In this document: positions 9,964 through 18,852 of the stretch, one piece after another
Layout: each line of letters starts with the position of its first letter
How positions within the stretch are numbered: position 1 is the stretch's first letter
Origin: an uncultured Desulfobacterales bacterium
Lineage (GTDB): Bacteria; Desulfobacterota; Desulfobulbia; Desulfobulbales; Desulfocapsaceae
Length of the DNA: 64,000 nt
Reading direction: 5' to 3'
Assembly: GCA_937915545.1 (NCBI GenBank)
Contig: CALGIJ010000016.1
Coordinates: 1 to 64,000 of the forward strand
The notes under the pieces: generated by a model
Seen by the model: the letters and a program-made list of their open reading frames with translations, nothing else
What the model was told of the DNA's origin: nothing
Database searches by the model: none
Position numbers and translations under genes: made by a program

Positions 9964-10544
9964 GGCGTGGGTCCCTCCTGCGGCTCGATGGTGGCGGAGG
10001 AGACAGAGGCTGTGGCCGTGGCGGCGGGAGCCGCGACGACCTCTCTGAGGCGGCTCATTGCCGTGTCCGGTGTCTCCTTGCCGAGTACCTGGTTGTCGAT
10101 GACCATGACTGGGGCCAGGCCGCAGCTGCCGAGACAACGGGCGGTGGCCAGGCTGAGCTTGCCGTCCGCGGTCGTTTGCCCGGGGGCGATGCCGAATTCG
10201 TCTTGCACGGTGGCGATGATCTCGGCGGCCCGCTTGACGTAACAGGCGGTACCCATGCACACCACGCAGGTATGTTCGCCCTGGGGCTCGAGGGAGAAGA
10301 AGTGGTAGAAGGTGGCCACCCCGTAGACCCAGCTCTGCGGCAGCTTGAGGGCCCGGGCGATATAGATCATCAGGTCGTCGTCGAGAAACCCGAAGGCTTC
10401 CTGGGCGGTATGCAGCACCTCGATCAGGGCGTCCTGCTGATAATGAAAGCGCTTCAAGGTGCGGTCGACGAGCTTATAGCGTGTGTCGGTACGCGCCTCT
10501 TCCACCTTGGCCGGAGGATTTTTTTGCTTATTGGCGATGGACAT
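9960..10544 (-). CDS. hoxE: Hydrogenase diaphorase 2Fe-2S subunit HoxE
   Basis: HoxE is the NuoE-like subunit of the five-subunit bidirectional hydrogenase. The 194-residue protein has a helical N-terminal domain (LIEVLHTAQEAFGFLDDDLM). A thioredoxin-like 2Fe-2S domain follows, with ligands C96 and C101 (CMGTAC) and C137 and C141 (CLGSC). The start at 10544 is chosen over an in-frame upstream Met because the residues before it lack family similarity. It is the promoter-proximal gene of the operon. Presence of hoxE marks the enzyme as the cyanobacterial-type HoxEFUYH rather than the four-subunit HoxFUYH. Confidence 0.94.
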
Positions 10545-10958
10545 GATACCCCATACTTGAGAGGGAGTGATCGCGCACAGCCTGTGGGGCGCGCGCATCC
10601 GTCGATTGGCGAGGAAAATTCACGTACGCCATGGGATCAGGCCGCCTTTGCGGCGAGGACGCGTTCTGCCACCGGCTGGGGCCGCGGGTCTGCGTGCGGT
10701 CCTCGTCTTGCCGGTGAGCGTCCCTTGGGTCGGTGCTGCGCCCTTTTACCCGGTCGATCTCTTTCGCCCAGCCTTTGCACAGGTCAAGGAGGACGAAGGT
10801 TACCATGGCGAATTCGCCTTTGACAAGAGGAGATGGTCCCGCAGAGTCGCCAGTGGCGGCAGTGCAGGGGTCAGAGGCTGCCCGGTGGCAGGATTGCCCG
10901 CTCATGACCCAGGGGGTCGGGCGAAGGGGTTGCCTGGCGATATCCATCAGGGACGGCC
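10545..10958. other. 414-bp intergenic leader of the hox operon
   Basis: No convincing gene, RNA or mobile element is seen here. It must contain the hoxE promoter on the minus strand, but I cannot pick clear -35/-10 or sigma-54 elements. Short open frames on both strands lack ribosome-binding sites and family similarity and were not called. Confidence 0.4.
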
Positions 10959-11336
10959 TCAGCTTCCGGCCGCGCCGAGGGCGCGGATGGTGGTGCGCAG
11001 GGCGTTGATGCTGTCGGCGCTTTTTTCGACGAAATGCACATTGCCACCGCTGCAGAAGGCCGAGGTGAACTCGCTGTAGGCATGCACGATGATCTTCAGC
11101 TGCGGGTTGTTGTCGGTCAGGCAGGCGAAGAGCCCGTGGCCGTAGGGGTAGAGCAGCTCCGGGTCGAGGATGAGCAGGTCCACCGCTGTCGAGTCGCAGA
11201 TGCGGTGGAAGGCTTCGATGCTGTTGCCGACGGTGACCACTGCATGACCCTCCTTTTCCAACTCGCGTTTGAGGAGGTCGCGGACATGGTGGTTGGTGTC
11301 GGTGACCATGATATGCAGAGGTGGGCAGGATGGCAT
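10959..11336 (-). CDS. Orphan CheY-like receiver domain protein
   Basis: The 125-residue protein is a stand-alone receiver domain. The likely phosphoacceptor is D58 in DLLILDPELL, with an N-terminal acidic residue D13 (HIMVTDTN) and a switch Lys in VHFVEKSADS. Only one of the usual two N-terminal acidic residues is seen, so phosphorylation competence is uncertain. AAGGAC lies five bases before the ATG at 11336. The frame is open further upstream but reads as non-coding. No kinase is adjacent on this strand and it has no output domain. Confidence 0.75.
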   Translation of the reverse strand: MPSCPPLHIMVTDTNHHVRDLLKRELEKEGHAVVTVGNSIEAFHRICDSTAVDLLILDPELLYPYGHGLFACLTDNNPQLKIIVHAYSEFTSAFCSGGNVHFVEKSADSINALRTTIRALGAAGS

Positions 11337-11734
11337 GACTGTCCTTGTGCTAATTATTACGGTCTCCGGGCTGGGACTGTCGTAATGCTTATCAACCTGT
11401 AAAGGGTTCCGACACCTGGGAGGAAAGTTTTGCCTGCTCGTCGCGAGGGCCTCGCTGCCTCGGGACTGGCCAGCGCCGCGGCGTGCCGGCCCTTGCCGGG
11501 GCGGCCAGGCCCCAGGGTTGGCTGCCCTGTCATCTTGGTTTTGCACGAAACGTTCCAGGGGAAGATGGTGACGGGTGTCGCGCGACGAAACTGCGACGCA
11601 GGTCGTCAACTGGCACGTTCCCTGCTACTTGAGGGTGTGGAGGTACCGGCATCGCCGGAGGAGATCCGTTCCGGTCGTCAGAGGCGGCCAGGGGGCGGTG
11701 AAGGAGCAAGCAGCCGAGACAGGGAGGTAGCAAG
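11337..11734. other. 398-bp divergent intergenic region
   Basis: This separates the receiver gene (minus) from the UspA gene (plus). A short AT-rich patch at about 11350-11400 (containing ATAATTATTACGG and CGTAATGC) is the likeliest place for promoters. I see no gene, RNA or repeat I can support in the rest. Confidence 0.35.
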
Positions 11735-12190
11735 ATGCAGATGATCGAAAAAATTGTGGTACCCGTCGATTTCGCGGAAAACACCGACAAACTGGTCGCC
11801 TATGCCTGCGCGGTGGCGGAACGGTTCGAGGCGGCCATCCATTTCATCCATGTCGTCGCATCCTATCCCGGCGACGTCATGATCGGCGCCCCCTTTGCCG
11901 AGGAATACCGCGACCGCATCATGTTCGCCGCTGAGGAGCGCATGAAGAGCCTGGTGGAGGACTGCAAGGGCAAAGGGCGGGTCTGTACCGGGATCGTTGT
12001 CGGCGGCGAGCCGGTGGAGAAGATCGTCGACCTGGCGGCCTCTGCCGCGGCCGATCTCGTCGTCATCAGCACCCATGGCGCCAAGGGTCTGGAGAAGATC
12101 CTCCTCGGCAGCGTTGCCGAGCGCGTGCTGAAGCGCGCCCATTGCCCGGTGCTGATCATGAACCCCTTCAAGGCCATGAAGAAAAAATAG
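11735..12190 (+). CDS. Universal stress protein (UspA family)
   Basis: The 151-residue protein has the Usp alpha/beta fold: IEKIVVPVDFAENTDKLVAYA at the N terminus and the nucleotide-binding motif near the C terminus. There STHGAKGLEKILLGS fits G-x2-G-x9-GS except that Ser replaces the first Gly, so ATP binding is likely but not certain. An insertion-like loop (SYPGDVMIGAPFAEEY) is typical of Desulfobacterota members. A GGGAGG site lies before the ATG at 11735; a second Met two codons later is also possible. Usp proteins are generally induced in starvation or oxidative stress. A second UspA lies at 58187-58579. Confidence 0.9.
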   Translation: MQMIEKIVVPVDFAENTDKLVAYACAVAERFEAAIHFIHVVASYPGDVMIGAPFAEEYRDRIMFAAEERMKSLVEDCKGKGRVCTGIVVGGEPVEKIVDLAASAAADLVVISTHGAKGLEKILLGSVAERVLKRAHCPVLIMNPFKAMKKK

Positions 12191-12266
12191 TCATGGCGTC
12201 CTGACGCCTCGTATCCGGAAAAGGTCTCTGGCGGGGGCGGGCCGCAGCCGGCGGCTACCGCCCCGG

Positions 12267-13340
12267 CTACGGTTCCGGGCTTCGCGGCGGTGGCAAACGG
12301 AAGCTCTCCTCCTGGGGCAGCTCGAAGGCAAAGCCGCGGTTTTCAAAGAGATCGATGCAGGCGTCGGCCGCCGCCGGGTCGTAGAGGGTACCGCGGTGCA
12401 GGCGCAGCTCATCCATTGCGGCGCTGATGCCTTTGGCTGGCCGGTAGGGGCGAAAGGAACTCTTCGCCTCGGCGACGTCGGCGACGGCCAGGATCTTCGA
12501 TTCGAGGAGGATCTCGTCGCCCTTGAGGCCATGCGGGTAGCCCTTGCCGTCGAGGCGCTCGTGGTGTTCGAGGACGATGCGCGCACAGGGCCAGGGGAAG
12601 GGGATCGACTGGAGGATCTCGTGGCTGATGCGCGGGTGGATCTTGATCACCTCCATTTCCGCCTCGAGGAGCTGGCCGGTGCGGTTGAGGATCGACACCG
12701 GCACCCTGATCTTGCCGACATCGTGCAGTAGCGCGGCGATGCGCAGGCCCTCGGTTCGGTCGGCGGAGAGCCCCATCTGTCCGGCGATGGCGCAGGCCAG
12801 CTGCGCCACGCGCTGCTGGTGGCCGGCGGTATAGGGGTCGCGGATCTCCACCATCAGGGCCATGCCGCTGATAATGCCCTGGAGCATGAGGCGGATCTCG
12901 GCGGTCTTCTCGGCGACCATTTTTTCCAGCAGGTTGTTCTGTGACTGCAGGGCGGTTTTCTGCCGCGCCATGGCGAGGTGCGCCTGCACCCGCGCCCTGA
13001 CCTCGGCGGCATGGAAGGGCTTGGTGATATAGTCCACCGCGCCGAGGTTGAACCCTTTGGTCTTGTTGATCGTCTCGGTCATGGCGGTGACGAAGATGAC
13101 CGGGATGTCGGCGCTCTCGGGCAGCGCCTTGAGGTGGCTGCACACCTCGTAGCCGTCCATCTCCGGCATCATGATGTCGAGGAGGATCAGGTCGGGCCGG
13201 TACTTGGCGGCATATTCCAGCGCGGTGGCGCCGCGCTTGGCGATGCCCAGGCGGAATTCTCCCTTGAGGGTGTTGACGAGGAGGTCGATGTTGGTGGCGT
13301 TGTCGTCGACGATGAGAACGAGGGGGCGCGAATCGGTCAT
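12267..13340 (-). CDS. Response regulator with HD-GYP cyclic-di-GMP phosphodiesterase domain
   Basis: The 357-residue protein has an N-terminal receiver domain (phosphoacceptor in LILLDIMMPEMDGYE, switch Lys in DYITKPF). A short coiled-coil linker follows, then an HD-GYP domain (LLHDVGKIRVP, VLEHHERLDGKGYPHGL, ADVAEAKSSFRPYRP). HD and GYP residues and the AD metal ligand are retained, so hydrolysis of c-di-GMP to GMP is expected. The ATG overlaps the TAA of the upstream hybrid kinase by one base (TAATG). The kinase therefore very likely phosphorylates this regulator and the pair controls c-di-GMP. The C terminus ends in a Pro/Arg-rich tail. Confidence 0.93.
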   Translation of the reverse strand: MTDSRPLVLIVDDNATNIDLLVNTLKGEFRLGIAKRGATALEYAAKYRPDLILLDIMMPEMDGYEVCSHLKALPESADIPVIFVTAMTETINKTKGFNLGAVDYITKPFHAAEVRARVQAHLAMARQKTALQSQNNLLEKMVAEKTAEIRLMLQGIISGMALMVEIRDPYTAGHQQRVAQLACAIAGQMGLSADRTEGLRIAALLHDVGKIRVPVSILNRTGQLLEAEMEVIKIHPRISHEILQSIPFPWPCARIVLEHHERLDGKGYPHGLKGDEILLESKILAVADVAEAKSSFRPYRPAKGISAAMDELRLHRGTLYDPAAADACIDLFENRGFAFELPQEESFRLPPPRSPEP

Positions 13341-16300
13341 TACTGTTCCTTGTGGTGGTGCCTGTCGTGCTGCAGCATGGTTGTCAGGGTCTGCCGCGCC
13401 TGCTCGTAGTCATAGCGCGCCGTCTCCGCCAGCAGGGTCTCCAGGGCGCCGCGGTCGCGGCCGCTCTGGGTGGTGAGCAGGCCCTGCAGCTGGTTGCTGA
13501 TCTTGCCGATTTCCTCGGGGTCGGCACGGTCGATGGCTTCGGCGAGGGCGGCGAGCAGCTCACCCACTCCGCTGCCGCGCGGCCGGCAGGTGGGTTCCGG
13601 GCAGATGGCGGGGGGCATGGCGGTGAGGAGGGTGACTACCCGCTGGACCTCGGTGCAGAGAGTCTCGGCGAGTCGGCCGAGTTCTTCCGCGGCAAGGCTG
13701 GCGCAGCCTTCCTCGAGGTCGGCCGCGGCCTGGCGCAGGGCGCCGGCGCCGATATTGCCGGCGCTGCCCTTGAGGCTGTGGGCGAGGTGGCGCAGGCCGT
13801 CGCGGTCGCCGTCTTCCTGGGCTCGGCGGATGCGCCTGGCCGTCTCCAGGTTGTCGCGACGGAACCCCTCGAGAATGTTCTGCAACGTGCTCCAGGTGAT
13901 GCCGGTGGCCTGCAGCACCCCGCAGACATCGATGCCGGCGAGCAGGGGCAGTCCCTCGGGCTCGGCGGCGGTTTCCCCGGCCTCGCCGGCGCCCGCCGCT
14001 GTGGCCTCGTCCCCGTCGAGCGCCCCTCCGCTGGAGCTGTCCTCGCCCTGCACCGGGCTGTGGGCGGCGAGGTTGCGCCACAGGGTGACGAAGAGGCGGT
14101 CCTGGTTGATCGGCTTGGCGATATAACCGTTCATGCCTGCCTCGAGGCATTTTTCCTCGTCGCCCTTGAGGGCGTGGGCGGTCATGGCGATGATCGGCAG
14201 GGAGGCGCCGCCGGGCAGCTGGCGGATGCGTTTGGTCGCCTCGTAGCCGTTCATCTTCGGCATCTGCACATCCATGAGTACCGCGTCGAAGGGTTCGCCG
14301 GCCACCCGCTCCACCGCCTCGAGACCGTTGGCGGCGGCGGTGACATCGATGCCGGCGCTCTTGAGGATGGCCTGCGCCACCTCCTGGTTGGTGGGATTGT
14401 CGTCGACCACCAGGATCTTGCGGCCGCGCATCTGCTTCTTGTACATCGAGGCCTTGGTGGTCAGGGCCATCCTGCCCCGTGGCTGGCTGCCGCGGGTTTT
14501 GCCGAAGGCGTCCATAATGGCGTCGAAGAGGGTCGACTGGAAAATCGGCTTGGTGAGGAAGCCGTTGATGCCCACCCGTTCCGCGGTGGAGCGGTGCACC
14601 TCGCGGGCGAAGGCGGTCATCATGATGATCGGCATGGTCAGACCGAGTTCCTCCCGGATCTGCCGCGAGGTCTCGATGCCGTCCAGGCCGGCCATCTTCC
14701 AGTCGATGAGCACCAGGCCCACCGCCTCCTGTCCCTCGCCGCCGCTCAGCCGCTGCAGCGCCTCTTCCCCCGAGGCCACCTGGTCGACGGCGAAACCGAG
14801 GGAAGCCAGCATCTTTTCCATGATCTCGCGGCTGTCGCGGCTGTCGTCGACCACCAGTACCCTGAGCCCCTGGAGGTCCGGGGGGAAGACATAGGCGGAG
14901 AGGCTGCGGTCGTCGCCTTTTTCGAGGTGCACGGTGAAGGTGAAGGTCGAGCCATGGCCAAGGACGCTCTCCACCCAGATGTCGCCGTGCATCATGGTGA
15001 CGAAGCGCTTGCAGATGCTCAGCCCGAGGCCGGTGCCCTCGTATTTGCGGGTCGATGAAGAGTCCCCCTGGGTAAAGGGTTCGAAGAGCAGGGGCAGGTA
15101 CTGTGGGGCGATGCCGGTGCCGGTGTCCCTGACATGAAAGCGCAGCACCACCTCCGCGCCGGAGAGCCCCGTGACATTGTCGTCGATGGTCACCCCGACG
15201 AGGATCAGCCCGCCGGGACCGGTGAACTTGATGGAGTTGCCGACGAGGTTGGTGAGGATCTGCTGCAGCCGCAGGGAGTCGCCGCGGAGCACGCGCGGCG
15301 TGGCGGCGTCGATGTCGAGGAGCAGCTCGATATCCTTTTCCGCCGCCTGGTTGATGAAGATGTCCATCACCCGGTCGAACATCTCGTCGAGGCGGAAGAG
15401 TCGGGCCTTGAGTTCCAGCTGGCCGGCCTCGATCTTGGAAAAATCGAGGATGTCGTTGATGATGCCGAGCAAGGCATAGGAGGAGTTCTGCACGATCTGC
15501 AGGTAGTGCTCCACTTCCGGGGAAAGCTTTTCGGCCAGGGCGAGATCGGTGGCGGCGATGATGCCGTTCATCGGCGTCCTGATCTCGTGGCTCATATTGG
15601 CGAGAAAGCGGCTCTTGGCCAGCGTTGCCGCCTCGGCCATCTGCTTGGCCTGTTCGAGGTCGCGATCGAGCTTCTTGTGCATCTCGATCTCCGCCGACAG
15701 GGAGAGGTGCGAGGCCTTGATGCTGCGGTTGAGGCGCAGGATGAGGGCGGTGAAGGCAAGGTGGCTGCAGAAGAAGATCAGCGCTACCAGCAGCCATGGC
15801 CCGTAGCTGCGCACCAGGTCGGCCAGGGTGATCTTGCCGAGGTCTTTGTAGGGGCCGAGGCGCAGGGCCATGAGCAGCTCCTGTACCGGCTGGTAGTTGA
15901 GGGGGATGGTCCAGCCGGCGCAGCCGGCGGCCTGGGCGGCGGGGGAGGAGGCCTCCATCTGCATCAGGGCGATGGCCACCTTCTCGGCCAGTTCATGCTG
16001 GGTGTCGGCGACCTTGGCCATCGGCCAGTCGGGGTACTCGCGGGTGCTGCACAGGTAGGGGGTGGGGCGATTGCCCTCTCCGGGGCGGGCAAAGACATAG
16101 AAATCGTCAAGGTTGATGCGGCCCTCGGCGGCCAGTTCCTCCAGGCTGTTGGTGCGTACCGTGCCGGCGTCGACGAGGCCGTCGCGTACTGCCAGGACCA
16201 CCTTGTCGTGGGTCTCGCCGAAGGTCAGCGAACGGAAGTCGCGGTAGGGGTCGATGCCCTGCTCGGCCAGTTCCCGCCAGGCCATGCGCCAGCCGCCGAG

Positions 16301-16762
16301 GGAGTCTTCGGAGACCGCCATGAAGCTCTTGCCGCGCAGGTCGGCGAGGCTGTTCATGCCGCTGCGGTCGCGGCGGCGGAAGATAACTCCGCCGTACTGC
16401 GAATAGGTGCGGCCGAGCCGTGACTCCTTGAGGGTGGCGATGCGGTTGATGCCGTAACGCTGCTCGAGCTCGACGTAGATCGAGGAGTTGGTGAGCAGGA
16501 AGTCGATCTCGCCGCGGCGCACTGTCTCCGCCACCTGCTCGTGGGTCAGGGGGATGATGACGAAGGTCTCGCCGGGGATATGCGCGGTGAGATAGTCGGC
16601 TGTCGGCGACCAACTCTTCAAACACTGTTCCGCGCCACGAATGGCGAGGACGCCGATGCGAATCGGCTCGGCGAAGGCCGCCGTGGCCTGGGCGAGGAAC
16701 AGCGCCAGGGCGAGGAGGAGGCCGAAAAAACGTGGGCAGGTGGGTCGGTGGTGGCTGTTCAT
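13340..16762 (-). CDS. Hybrid histidine kinase with periplasmic PhnD-like sensor, two receivers and HPt
   Basis: About 1140 residues are encoded from the ATG at 16762. An alternative ATG at 16819 adds 19. A signal peptide (FFGLLLALALFLAQATAAFA) precedes a PhnD-type periplasmic binding domain (EPIRIGVLAIRGAEQCLKSW through about residue 290), then a membrane helix (YGPWLLVALIFFCSHLAFTAL). The cytoplasmic part has HisKA with the phospho-His in NMSHEIRTPMNGI and HATPase (NLVGNSIKFT, GTGLGLSICKRF). Two receivers (VLVVDDSRDSRE and ILVVDDNPTNQE) and an HPt domain (HLAHSLKGSAGNIG) complete it. It is coupled to the HD-GYP regulator. The binding domain suggests an anionic ligand, which is not determinable from sequence. 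Confidence 0.93.
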   Translation of the reverse strand: MNSHHRPTCPRFFGLLLALALFLAQATAAFAEPIRIGVLAIRGAEQCLKSWSPTADYLTAHIPGETFVIIPLTHEQVAETVRRGEIDFLLTNSSIYVELEQRYGINRIATLKESRLGRTYSQYGGVIFRRRDRSGMNSLADLRGKSFMAVSEDSLGGWRMAWRELAEQGIDPYRDFRSLTFGETHDKVVLAVRDGLVDAGTVRTNSLEELAAEGRINLDDFYVFARPGEGNRPTPYLCSTREYPDWPMAKVADTQHELAEKVAIALMQMEASSPAAQAAGCAGWTIPLNYQPVQELLMALRLGPYKDLGKITLADLVRSYGPWLLVALIFFCSHLAFTALILRLNRSIKASHLSLSAEIEMHKKLDRDLEQAKQMAEAATLAKSRFLANMSHEIRTPMNGIIAATDLALAEKLSPEVEHYLQIVQNSSYALLGIINDILDFSKIEAGQLELKARLFRLDEMFDRVMDIFINQAAEKDIELLLDIDAATPRVLRGDSLRLQQILTNLVGNSIKFTGPGGLILVGVTIDDNVTGLSGAEVVLRFHVRDTGTGIAPQYLPLLFEPFTQGDSSSTRKYEGTGLGLSICKRFVTMMHGDIWVESVLGHGSTFTFTVHLEKGDDRSLSAYVFPPDLQGLRVLVVDDSRDSREIMEKMLASLGFAVDQVASGEEALQRLSGGEGQEAVGLVLIDWKMAGLDGIETSRQIREELGLTMPIIMMTAFAREVHRSTAERVGINGFLTKPIFQSTLFDAIMDAFGKTRGSQPRGRMALTTKASMYKKQMRGRKILVVDDNPTNQEVAQAILKSAGIDVTAAANGLEAVERVAGEPFDAVLMDVQMPKMNGYEATKRIRQLPGGASLPIIAMTAHALKGDEEKCLEAGMNGYIAKPINQDRLFVTLWRNLAAHSPVQGEDSSSGGALDGDEATAAGAGEAGETAAEPEGLPLLAGIDVCGVLQATGITWSTLQNILEGFRRDNLETARRIRRAQEDGDRDGLRHLAHSLKGSAGNIGAGALRQAAADLEEGCASLAAEELGRLAETLCTEVQRVVTLLTAMPPAICPEPTCRPRGSGVGELLAALAEAIDRADPEEIGKISNQLQGLLTTQSGRDRGALETLLAETARYDYEQARQTLTTMLQHDRHHHKEQ

Positions 16763-16960
16763 GGCTCCATGGGTGCGGGATGGGTGTCGGCGGACAGGCT
16801 CTTTCCGGCTGGTTCGCATGGTGCACTGTCCGTCACCTTACCATAGTGTAAAGGAAGCTGACAGTGCCATTGCCGTCACATGGCCCGGGGGCGCCCCTCG
16901 CCTTTGCCCGGCGGGTTGTGTTCTGGAGGCCGTCAGCGGGGCGGCTCCCCTTTCCGGCAT

Positions 16961-16976
16961 TGGCATGGGCTTTGCA
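16961..16976 (+). promoter_or_regulatory. Sigma-54 (RpoN) promoter candidate
   Basis: The sequence TGGCATGGGCTTTGCA matches the -24/-12 consensus, with GG and GC separated by exactly 10 bases. It lies 57 bp upstream of the cytidylate-kinase-like gene on the same strand. Transcription would start near 16987. A sigma-54 activator gene lies at 35248, but nothing here ties the two together. Confidence 0.7.
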
Positions 16977-17032
16977 ATTGAAGTGCCTGAGCCCTATCGC
17001 TTTTTCACGGCGAGTGAACGAGGAGGATGACC

Positions 17033-17689
17033 ATGCGATCGATAGCCCTGTTTCCCTGCTCCTATACCGAGGGCGCCCTGCTGGTGGGCGAATTGTCCGC
17101 CGCCCTGCGCCTCAAGATCTATACCGACGAGATGCTCTTTGCAGATATCTCCTCGAGGTTCAGTATCTCTGTCAAAACCTTGCGCCGCATGATCTTCGGC
17201 TCGGCACAGCAGCCGCAGGGCAACTCCTTTGAAAAGGAGATCTTCGTCGATCTGGCGAGACGCACCCTGGCCGCGCAGCGGCGGCTTTTCTCGGGGCGGC
17301 GCATGTTCTTCGGCCTGCACACCTCGCTGCTCGACCCGCAACTGGCCCGGGTCATCAAGGTGCTGGTGGTTGACGACGAGGAGCGCCGCGTGCAGCGGGC
17401 CATGCGCCAGGAATGCTTCTCTGTGGTGGCGGCGCGGGAGGTGGTGCGCCAGCACGACCGCAAGGCCACCGCCTGGACACGCTTTCTTTTCGGCAAGGAG
17501 GCCTATGACCCCAGCCTCTATGACGTGGTGGTGAGCGGCAGCCCCATGGAGCTCATTCGCCAGATCGTCCAGCACTACGAGGATGTCGAGACCTGGTTCG
17601 GCCACTATCAGCAGAATCGATCCGACGGGGCCGCCGACAACTACTATCGACAGGCGGCACAGGGCGAGGCCTGTCTTGCCGCCCACTGA
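17033..17689 (+). CDS. Cytidylate-kinase-like family protein with degenerate P-loop
   Basis: The 218-residue protein resembles the cytidylate kinase-like family (Cytidylate_kin2): SIALFPCSYTEGALLVGELSAAL followed by KIYTDEMLFADISSRFSIS matches that family's opening. The glycine-rich P-loop expected after the first strand is replaced by PCSYTEG. The middle is basic, and a late VVVSGSPMELIRQIVQHYED segment is also family-like. Loss of the P-loop glycines argues against ordinary kinase activity, and a nucleotide-sensing or regulatory role is only inference. The ATG at 17033 is preferred over 17027 because AGGAGG ends right before 17027. A sigma-54-type promoter precedes it. Confidence 0.75.
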   Translation: MRSIALFPCSYTEGALLVGELSAALRLKIYTDEMLFADISSRFSISVKTLRRMIFGSAQQPQGNSFEKEIFVDLARRTLAAQRRLFSGRRMFFGLHTSLLDPQLARVIKVLVVDDEERRVQRAMRQECFSVVAAREVVRQHDRKATAWTRFLFGKEAYDPSLYDVVVSGSPMELIRQIVQHYEDVETWFGHYQQNRSDGAADNYYRQAAQGEACLAAH

Positions 17690-17754
17690 ACGATGGCCGA
17701 TTCCCCCCGGGTGGCGACCATATCCGCCCCGCTCCCGTTTTTCTGGAGGTCTTC

Positions 17755-18195
17755 ATGGGAAAGATCGCCAAGGCACTCGTCCTGCGCAGGGTGCTCCTCT
17801 CCGAGGTGCTCGGCTTTGCCTTGATTATCGCCCTGATCTGGCTCGACGAGATCCTCGACCTGCCCCATCACCTCTTCAACGCCGAAGCGACGCCGATCAA
17901 CTGGCGCGAGTCGCTGTTCGAAACGGTGGTCATTCTCCCTCTTGCCTGGGGATTGATTTCCTATACCAGGGCGGTGTTCCGCCACCTCAAGTTTCTCGAG
18001 GGCTTTCTCCCCATCTGTGCCTCGTGCAAGAAGATCCGCGACGAAGGCGGCTCCTGGCAGCCACTCGAGACCTATATCCACAATCGCTCCGAGGCCAGGT
18101 TCTCGCACGGCGTCTGCCCGACCTGCGCCAGGCGGCTCTATCCTGACCTGTACAACGAGGACGGTACCTTGCGCCAGGCGGGCGGCCCGCACTGA
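17755..18195 (+). CDS. Membrane-anchored CxxC protein, 146 aa (paralogue 1)
   Basis: I do not know the function. The protein has two membrane helices (about residues 17-33 and 56-71) flanking a conserved INWRESLFET segment. A soluble C-terminal module follows with ICASCKKIRDEGGSWQPLE and then FSHGVCPTCARRLYPDLY. The four cysteines form two CxxC pairs, a putative zinc or redox knuckle. This Cys module is often seen at the C terminus of receiver or PAS signalling proteins, so a sensor role is inferred. Its closest neighbour at 18197-18637 is a paralogue of exactly the same length on the opposite strand, with one base between the stop codons. Confidence 0.8.
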   Translation: MGKIAKALVLRRVLLSEVLGFALIIALIWLDEILDLPHHLFNAEATPINWRESLFETVVILPLAWGLISYTRAVFRHLKFLEGFLPICASCKKIRDEGGSWQPLETYIHNRSEARFSHGVCPTCARRLYPDLYNEDGTLRQAGGPH

Positions 18196-18196
18196 C

Positions 18197-18637
18197 TCAC
18201 GCTGCCTCCTTCTCCTCCCCCGCCCCTTCCTTGCCGAAGACCTCGGGGTAGAGCTTCATGGCGCAGGTCGGGCAGAGGCCATGGGTGAAGCGCGCGTCGG
18301 AGCGCTTCTGGATGAAGTCCTCGAGTTCCTGCCACTGGCCCTCTTTGTCCGCTACCTTCCTGCAGTGCGAACAGACGCGCAGCAGGCCCTCGAGGTAGCG
18401 CATGCGTTCGAGGACCTTTCTCGTGAACGAAACTACCACCAGCGCCAGGGGGAGGATCATCAGGGTCTCGAAGAGGGACTCGCGCCAGTTCACCGGGCTG
18501 GGGGCGGCGCCGAGGAAGCGGTGAGGGAAGTCGACGAGTTCGCTCACCCAGATGAAGCAGATAAAGACGAGGAAGGCGCCCATCTCGAAGAGGACGAGGC
18601 GGCGGGCGGAGAAGAGGCGATGGTCATCATTGTGCAT
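18197..18637 (-). CDS. Membrane-anchored CxxC protein, 146 aa (paralogue 2)
   Basis: This is a second copy of the architecture encoded at 17755-18195. Two membrane helices flank the segment VNWRESLFETLMILPLAL, and the C-terminal module reads VCSHCRKVADKEGQWQELE then FTHGLCPTCAMKLYPEVF. The start at 18637 is preferred because GGAGG lies eight bases upstream and because it gives 146 residues, the same as its partner; upstream in-frame Met codons would add 11 or more poorly supported residues. The two genes are convergent and nearly touching, so their transcripts must overlap. Function unknown. Confidence 0.8.
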   Translation of the reverse strand: MHNDDHRLFSARRLVLFEMGAFLVFICFIWVSELVDFPHRFLGAAPSPVNWRESLFETLMILPLALVVVSFTRKVLERMRYLEGLLRVCSHCRKVADKEGQWQELEDFIQKRSDARFTHGLCPTCAMKLYPEVFGKEGAGEEKEAA

Positions 18638-18852
18638 CGGGAACACCTCCAAAAAATCGCTGACACTCATTTTATCACAGGCTGAGGGAAAAGCATGATG
18701 AAGTTGGCGAAAATCGTCATCGTCGTGCGATATGCTCTTGCAATGGCGCCGGCAAAAAAGCCATAATCCCGCCTGCCCGGCCGCGGCGGTGCAAGGCAAA
18801 TGGGGCTGCAGACCGCCACGGCATATCGCGTGTTCAGCCGAAAGGATAGCCT

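Noticed and set aside
10528..10947. Small gene in the hox leader
   Set aside because: Open frames there lack a ribosome-binding site and conserved features, so I list the stretch as intergenic.
13560..15797. Long open frame on the minus strand inside the hybrid kinase
   Set aside because: It is an alternative frame of the kinase gene with Arg/Gly/Pro-rich sequence typical of shadow translation.
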